Source of the DNA: JBOZRQ01 sp050789255
GTDB lineage: Bacteria > Bacillota > Sulfobacillia > Symbiobacteriales > Symbiobacteriaceae
DNA: 64,000 nt
NCBI GenBank assembly: GCA_050789255.1
Contig: JBOZRQ010000034.1
Span: forward strand, 62,001-126,000
Direction: 5' to 3'
The translations under genes and the position numbers were made by a program. The notes under the pieces are model-generated. The model had not been told where the DNA came from. It worked only from the letters and a program-made list of their open reading frames with translations, and searched no databases. This document shows, piece by piece, positions 59,510-64,000 of the stretch. Each line of letters begins with the position of its first letter. Position 1 is the first letter of the stretch.

Positions 59510-59872
59510 CTACCCCAGTAGCCCGTTTCCCGTGTGGCCCTCGAACAAGCGCACGATGAACTCCCAGTCAAACTCATCATCGGGGTCACCGGTGTCGCCG
59601 AACAGGTTGAGGTCTATTCCCCGCGCAAACACCACCAAACGGTAGAAGTCCCGCATGAACGCCTCGTCCCTGGCCTCGCCCACGCTGATCAACAGGCCCC
59701 GGACTGTGTAACTCATGGTGTTCCAACCGTGAGAGAAGCAGTACCGGCGGCCATCATGGTCCACTCGCTCCAGGGAGCTCAAGTTGCTGATAAACGCGTC
59801 GAGCTGAGCCTGCTGTTTCATGGAGGCGGCGCCTCCTGTCCCGGCCCGGGAGATGTAGTAGTCTTGGCTCAC
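59510..59872 (-). CDS. Hypothetical acidic protein, candidate immunity partner (120 aa)
   Basis: GTG 59872 follows AAGGAGA by 7-8 bases. The 120-aa product is soluble and acidic, with LDAFISNLSSLERVDHDGRR, then MSYTVRGLLISVGEARDEAF and a very acidic tail (DTGDPDDEFDWEF). No family is certain. It starts 18 bases after the stop of the SH3-domain secreted protein on the same strand. Size, acidity and position are those of an immunity gene for a polymorphic toxin. Confidence 0.6.
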   Translation of the reverse strand: MSQDYYISRAGTGGAASMKQQAQLDAFISNLSSLERVDHDGRRYCFSHGWNTMSYTVRGLLISVGEARDEAFMRDFYRLVVFARGIDLNLFGDTGDPDDEFDWEFIVRLFEGHTGNGLLG

Positions 59873-59890
59873 GGTACAATCTCCTTCACT

Positions 59891-60835
59891 CTAGTCGTTT
59901 GACGAGGTCAGTGGGCGTCCCCGTACCTGCTCAAAGTCAGCGGGCGCCTGAATGGGGATGTGCGTGTTCTCGCTGAAGCGAGGGGCCACGTTGTTGTTGT
60001 CGTCGTAAGTCTCCAGGGGTAGCAGCGACTTGATCTCCCGCGGGTTGCTAAGCCCGTCCGGGATGCGTTCTTTGTGCACGTGAGGGTTGTCGCCCGCGTT
60101 GCCCTTCTCTTCGGTGTTGCCATATTCGTCTATGCGAACGCGGAGGCCGCTCTTGCTGTGATACCAGATATCCGATTGGGCGGGGGTGCGGTTCGGCCAC
60201 GAATTCTCGAATCCGAGTTCGCTAAGGATTCGGGTGATTTCCTCCTTCGACCGGCCTTCGAATGGGGGGAGCACCGGCGTTTCTGCGTCTACTCCCGGAG
60301 AGGTGTCTTCCACGGTGTCCACGTTCGTGTCCTTGTGGGTTAGGACCAACGGCAGTTCGGGGACGGTGATGCAGCATGCTGGGAGGAGCCAGCCTGCCGA
60401 ATCCAACGTCACCCGCAGGCGCAGCATCACCGACGATTCGGAGGGGTCCGTCAGACCGTCTGGTGAAAACAACAGCTTGGCCCGTGTTGCCATGTCGTAC
60501 TCGTTGACGTGTAGATCACCCAGTCGAACAAAGTCCGCCCACACCCATCCCTCGCCAACTGAGGTGTGGACGTGGGTGTAACCGTTGCGGATCAGGGGCT
60601 GCCCTCCCTCGTGCTCCACAAAAACGAGTTCATTTTGGTCCAACACGCCGTGGATGGGATAGGTCTCCCCTGGACCCGTTCTCAGGTTGGCGGAAACAGA
60701 AAGCCCGGCAGCAAGCCAAGCTTCGTCAATGCTTGCAGCTGCGACTGGTGGGGCCAGATAAGCGAGGAGCAACAGTACTTGGGACAGAACGGATAATGCC
60801 AGGCGCCAGAGGAAACGGCTTCTCTGAGTATCCAA
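59891..60835 (-). CDS. Secreted SH3-domain protein with toxin-like C-terminus
   Basis: TTG 60835 is the start because AAGGAGG lies 8 bases upstream; the frame from 60895 runs over that site. The 314-aa product has a signal peptide (LALSVLSQVLLLLAYLAPPV, cleavage after VAA) and a bacterial SH3 domain (LSVSANLRTGPGETYPIHG, then VGEGWVWADFVRLG) that would bind cell wall. A central region rich in acidic residues leads to a C-terminal domain with NRTPAQSDIWYHSKSGLRVR and GDNPHVHKER. The latter pattern, G-x-x-NPH-x-H at the end, is common in polymorphic toxins. A small acidic gene follows directly. The toxin role is inference. Confidence 0.7.
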   Translation of the reverse strand: MDTQRSRFLWRLALSVLSQVLLLLAYLAPPVAAASIDEAWLAAGLSVSANLRTGPGETYPIHGVLDQNELVFVEHEGGQPLIRNGYTHVHTSVGEGWVWADFVRLGDLHVNEYDMATRAKLLFSPDGLTDPSESSVMLRLRVTLDSAGWLLPACCITVPELPLVLTHKDTNVDTVEDTSPGVDAETPVLPPFEGRSKEEITRILSELGFENSWPNRTPAQSDIWYHSKSGLRVRIDEYGNTEEKGNAGDNPHVHKERIPDGLSNPREIKSLLPLETYDDNNNVAPRFSENTHIPIQAPADFEQVRGRPLTSSND

Positions 60836-61011
60836 GGGTTTCGCCTCCTTCCGTGAGCCACAACTCCATTGTCCATGTGGGGCTCCCTGAGTCACAGGTA
60901 CTTGGTCGGTATTCGCTGACGGGGAACCAGGACGGCGCCAATGTCACCTGCGGACCTCCGGCCGAGAATGTGCAGGTGCTTTGAACAAGAAGTAAGAACC
61001 CCCTACCGGGG

Positions 61012-61494
61012 GTGGATCCGTTGCGGTATCAGGGGTTGAAAGATGTCGGCATCGGAGTCGTGGCAGCGGTGTCCTTGGTCATGTCCGGGATAGCGCGGGC
61101 GGCATTGGGGGTGGTCGTCGGCTTCGGCGCCATCTATGTGCTCCAGTTGCTGATCCCGGAGGACTGGGCCATTGGCCTGGGGCTGTTGGCTGCACTGGTC
61201 AGTACCGGCGCAGGGGTGCGCTACGCGGTAAATCACTGCAAGGGCATTTGGCGCACCGGGCTGATCAGTTGGTTCCGACAAGGCGGCTACGGGTGTTTTT
61301 TGGTGTTCATTCTTACTCTGGGTGTGCGGGCTGTGTCGCTGCCAGACCTCTTCGTGCCGTGGGTGCGCAGTGCAATCGGAGGGATCGTGAGTGACGACTT
61401 GATTGATCTCACGGTCTCCGTGTCTCTTGTGATCGCAGCATCGCTAATCTTGGAACGCATACTGAAGGGCGCCGCAAGGGCGGGCGCCCGGTAA
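61012..61494 (+). CDS. Small polytopic membrane protein (160 aa)
   Basis: GTG 61012 has only a G-rich site (CCGGGGGT) that abuts it. The 160-aa product has about four hydrophobic segments (GIGVVAAVSLVMSGIARAAL, AIGLGLLAALVSTGAGVRYA, CFLVFILTLGV and LTVSVSLVIAASLILERIL) and a basic C-terminus. No family recognised. It is followed by a terminator and is a single-gene unit diverging from the SH3-protein gene by 176 bases. The start is uncertain. Confidence 0.55.
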   Translation: MDPLRYQGLKDVGIGVVAAVSLVMSGIARAALGVVVGFGAIYVLQLLIPEDWAIGLGLLAALVSTGAGVRYAVNHCKGIWRTGLISWFRQGGYGCFLVFILTLGVRAVSLPDLFVPWVRSAIGGIVSDDLIDLTVSVSLVIAASLILERILKGAARAGAR

Positions 61495-61500
61495 CACGCA

Positions 61501-61539
61501 AAGCCCCCGGACCAGGTTCAACACCTGCTCCAGGGGCTT
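61501..61539 (+). terminator. Hairpin after the 160-aa membrane protein
   Basis: AAGCCCC-C-GGA-CCAGGT pairs with ACCTG-C-TCC-A-GGGGCTT around TTCAAC, with two bulges. It begins 7 bases after the stop codon. Confidence 0.65.
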
Positions 61540-61712
61540 CGTGCTTCTGCTCAGGGCCGTCGTGCACTTCAGCATTCGGAGCCCACTCTCTGCTCATGCG
61601 CTTGCCCTGGTACACATTGGGCCCAACTCCCGGTAGGCCCAAGCCGTTCCCACGTCGAACCCATTGCCACACTACTGCACAGCCCGAACCTCGGGCCGGA
61701 GGTGGCAACACG

Positions 61713-62396
61713 ATGTCCGACACCATCCGCATCCTCGTCGTGGATGACGAACCGACCATTGCTGAATTCCTGGTCATGGGCCTTTCCTATGAAGGCTTTG
61801 ATGTCAAGGTCGCGACCGACGGCCACACCGCCTTGGAACTGGTCACCTCATGGATCCCCGCGCTCGTGATCCTCGACGTCATGCTGCCTGGGTTGGATGG
61901 CCTGACCGTTTGCAGCCGGATCCGGGCCATCAGCGACGTCCCCGTCTTCATGCTGACGGCCAAAGGAGAGCTGGAGGACATGGTAGCCGGCCTGAACGAA
62001 GGGGCAGACGACTACCTGGTCAAGCCGTTCCGCTTTCAAGAACTGCTGGCTCGGATCCGGGCGCTGCTGCGGCGGCAGCGCGTCCTGACCAATCGCCTCA
62101 TCACGGCGGGGCCGCTCTCCTTCCATCGCGACACCCGGGAGGTATGGAACGAGGGGCAGCCTGTGCAGCTGACGGCCAAAGAGTTTGACCTGCTGGAGCT
62201 GTTCCTGACCCACCCACGCCAGGTCTTTTCCCGAGAGGTGATCATCAACCGGCTGTGGGGCTATGACTACACCGGTGAAACCAATGTCGTAGACGTCTAC
62301 GTCAGCCATCTTCGGGACAAGCTGGGCGACACGGAACACAGGCTGATCCAGACCGTTCGTGGGGTCGGCTATGTATTCAGGGGGACATCCCAGTGA
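61713..62396 (+). CDS. OmpR/PhoB-family response regulator
   Basis: ATG 61713 follows GGAGGTG by 8 bases; the frame is open to 61596 without another site. The 227-aa protein has acidic D11/D12, phosphoacceptor D55 (LVILDVMLPGLDG), Thr82 and K104 (LVKPFRF), and a winged-helix domain (LTAKEFDLLELFLTHPRQVF, then VDVYVSHLRDKLGD). It is followed by its kinase, whose GTG overlaps the stop codon by four bases. No 11-bp array like that at 20577 was found in the 170 bases upstream. It looks like chromosomal backbone rather than island. Confidence 0.94.
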   Translation: MSDTIRILVVDDEPTIAEFLVMGLSYEGFDVKVATDGHTALELVTSWIPALVILDVMLPGLDGLTVCSRIRAISDVPVFMLTAKGELEDMVAGLNEGADDYLVKPFRFQELLARIRALLRRQRVLTNRLITAGPLSFHRDTREVWNEGQPVQLTAKEFDLLELFLTHPRQVFSREVIINRLWGYDYTGETNVVDVYVSHLRDKLGDTEHRLIQTVRGVGYVFRGTSQ

Positions 62397-63811
62397 AACG
62401 GTGGCGAACTCTGCCGCTCAGCTGGCGCCTGCCCTTTCTCTTCACCGTCATCCTCAGCCTGGTGTTGGCCGTGCTGGGGTCCATCGTCTACGTGCAGGTA
62501 CAACGGTTTTCGGTCAATAGCCTCGGGCAGCGCATCAAAGATCGGGTGCAGCCGGTCCTCAGCGTGTACCAAAAGCGCCCGTTGAACACGTTCGCCACAC
62601 CAGGCGAACGCATCAAAGCGATCGCGCAGGAGAGCCGGACGGAGGAGATGTCCGTCCGTGCGCTGGACGTGCAAGGCAAGACCATGGGGACCTTCCGTGC
62701 GCCGGCAGGTCCGGCCTTCGGGCCTGCCCGTCCGGATCTGTTGCAGACGGCCGTAACGCAGCGAGAGGCGCTCTCGTACACAACATCCACCGACGCCGGG
62801 CGAATGCTTGTCATGGTATTTCCTGTGATCGTCGGCAAGGACGCGGTCGGCGTCGTGGAAGCGGCTCTGCCGCTCGGGCCTGCCGATGAACTGCTCGCCA
62901 CGCTTCGCCTGTACCTCGTGGTTGGCATCCTCGTCGCCCTGATGGCAGGGATCGTGGTCGGGGTTCCGTCAGTGCGCTCCACGCTGCGGCCTCTGAAGGA
63001 GATGATGGTCACAGCCGGCCGAATTGCCTCCGGCGACCTTCGCGCCAGGCTTCACCTTCAGAAAGGGCACGATGAGATTGGGCAGCTCTCGGAATCCTTC
63101 AATGCAATGGCCGAACGGCTGGAGGCTGCGTTTGACCGTCAGCGGCAGTTTGTGGCGGATGCGGCCCATGAGCTGAAGTCGCCGATGGCCGGCCTCAGCG
63201 GGATGACCGAGATGCTGTTGTTGGGCGCCGATCAGGGAGATCCGGCACAAAGGCAGCGGATCCTGCTGTTCATGCAAAAGGAGATCGAGCGCCTGTCCCG
63301 GCTGGTCGGTGATCTGCTCTCGCTGGCCAAAGCGGAGGCCGGGGGAAAGCAGTCCTGGGTCCGGGTCGACCTGGAACCGATCGCGCTGGATGTCTGCCAG
63401 GTGATGACGCCCCGAGCCGGCGGACGGCAGATTGAATGTCGGTCCGCCGGGCCGGTAACTGTCCTCGGAAACCCGGATGAACTCAGGCGGGCGATATTGA
63501 ATCTGGCCGACAACGCCCTCAAGTTTACCTCCGAGACCGGACAGATCACCATCTCCGTCGAGCAGAGCGTGGCGGAGGCCATCGTCCGGGTCAGTGATAC
63601 CGGCATCGGCATCCCGGAGTCTGATCTTCCCATGCTGTTTGAGCGCTTTTATCGCGGTGATCCGTCCCGATCCCGCCAGACGGGGGGAGCCGGGCTCGGC
63701 CTGGCCATTGTAAAGAGCATCGTCACCGCCCATGGCGGCACGGTCGAGGTCATCAGCCGGGTCGGCGAAGGCACGCTGTTCACGGTCAGGCTTCCCCTGG
63801 CCCAGCCATAG
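62393..63811 (+). CDS. Membrane sensor histidine kinase
   Basis: The 472-aa protein has TM1 at about 10-33, an extracytoplasmic sensor of about 140 residues, TM2 at about 170-192, and HAMP (VRSTLRPLKEMMVTAGRIAS). The phospho-His, H259, lies in VADAAHELKSPMAGLSG. The ATPase domain has an N box (NLADNALKFTSE), G1 (VSDTGIGIP), an F box (LFERFYRGD) and G2 (GAGLGLAIVKSIV). It would sense an envelope signal and phosphorylate the regulator at 61713. ESPMAG-type catalytic cores and this domain order match the BaeS/ResE-like group. The ligand is unknown. Confidence 0.94.
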   Translation: MKRWRTLPLSWRLPFLFTVILSLVLAVLGSIVYVQVQRFSVNSLGQRIKDRVQPVLSVYQKRPLNTFATPGERIKAIAQESRTEEMSVRALDVQGKTMGTFRAPAGPAFGPARPDLLQTAVTQREALSYTTSTDAGRMLVMVFPVIVGKDAVGVVEAALPLGPADELLATLRLYLVVGILVALMAGIVVGVPSVRSTLRPLKEMMVTAGRIASGDLRARLHLQKGHDEIGQLSESFNAMAERLEAAFDRQRQFVADAAHELKSPMAGLSGMTEMLLLGADQGDPAQRQRILLFMQKEIERLSRLVGDLLSLAKAEAGGKQSWVRVDLEPIALDVCQVMTPRAGGRQIECRSAGPVTVLGNPDELRRAILNLADNALKFTSETGQITISVEQSVAEAIVRVSDTGIGIPESDLPMLFERFYRGDPSRSRQTGGAGLGLAIVKSIVTAHGGTVEVISRVGEGTLFTVRLPLAQP

Positions 63812-63827
63812 CTGGAGCGCAAAAAAG

Positions 63828-63855
63828 GACGGCCCCCTCAGGGGCCGTCTTTCTC
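63828..63855. terminator. Strong terminator between the two-component operon and the last gene
   Basis: GACGGCCCC pairs with GGGGCCGTC around CTCA, followed by TTTCTCT. On the minus strand the AAAAAA at 63821-63826 gives a T-run as well, so it terminates both genes. Confidence 0.85.
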
Positions 63856-64000
63856 TTACTTCTTTTTCGCCTGCTCCTGGTCAAAGCCGGCCAGTTTCTT
63901 GTCCGCATGCTCCTGGGTGATCTTCCCGAGTCTTACCATCTCATCAAGTTGGGCCTTCAGCTCTTCGCGGGAGGGAGGCGCCGCAGGAGCTTCATACTTG
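63856..64000 (-). CDS. DUF2680-like protein, C-terminal end only
   Basis: The last 47 codons of a minus-strand gene enter from the right edge and stop at TAA 63856-63858. The visible part, REELKAQLDEMVRLGKITQE followed by HADKKLAGFDQEQAKKK, is a helical, charged tail. The G-K-I-T-Q-E-x-A-D pattern is typical of DUF2680 secreted or sporulation-linked proteins of Firmicutes. The N-terminus and any signal peptide lie outside the window. Confidence 0.6.
   Translation of the reverse strand, partial: KYEAPAAPPSREELKAQLDEMVRLGKITQEHADKKLAGFDQEQAKKK

Noticed and set aside
1..64000. CRISPR arrays, tRNA, rRNA or intact transposase genes
   Set aside because: No regularly spaced repeats of CRISPR type, no cloverleaf with CCA-type arm, no rRNA-like stretch and no transposase motif were seen.

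Overview
The window looks like chromosome of a GC-rich, endospore-forming Firmicute. A complete GerA/GerB/GerC spore germinant receptor operon (22949-27003), Firmicutes-style Shine-Dalgarno sites, frequent GTG/TTG starts and high third-position GC in the core genes all fit Symbiobacterium or a close relative. The genus is an inference from gene content and style; no rRNA or other marker gene is present.

Left half (1-34.6 kb), mostly chromosomal backbone. A minus-strand sugar operon (SIS-domain protein, BadF-type kinase, GH4 6-phospho-glycosidase) faces two tandem chemoreceptors that share a nearly identical signalling domain. The promoters of both carry GTCTAGAC, the HutC/NagR-type operator. 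Next come a DUF2785/flippase-like/DUF402 operon, a VWA protein and a WYL regulator. A three-gene DNA-processing operon follows (HTH-nuclease plus two helicase-nucleases arranged like AdnAB). A secreted beta-sandwich protein lies divergent from an OmpR-type two-component system, with an exact 11-bp repeat array between them. Then come the germination operon, a NarL-type two-component system, a third chemoreceptor, two integral membrane proteins and an MFS exporter.

Right half (34.6-61 kb), an accessory region. It opens with a nuclease-like orphan and a secreted stalk-domain protein followed by a small gene (toxin/immunity-like). A decayed zone (37.47-41.0 kb) holds relics of a second UvrD/RecB-type helicase-nuclease and a second MFS exporter, both paralogues of intact genes in the window. 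An ECF sigma/zinc-finger anti-sigma pair has its own ECF-type promoter. A defence island follows: MORC/MutL-like GHKL ATPase, Z1 ATPase, PD-(D/E)XK (DUF4420) protein, AIPR protein, and a divergent Dcm cytosine methylase with Vsr endonuclease. Immediately beyond is a four-gene cassette (DUF6884-wHTH-DUF6998 protein, PUA/EVE-like protein, nitrilase-like protein, uracil-DNA-glycosylase-like protein) that I do not recognise as a described system. It is the best candidate here for something new. A second secreted toxin/immunity-like pair (SH3-domain protein plus 120-aa partner) closes the region.

The last 3 kb return to core-style genes: a small membrane protein, a third two-component system of PhoB type and the end of a DUF2680-like gene. 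No tRNA, rRNA, CRISPR array or intact transposase was found.
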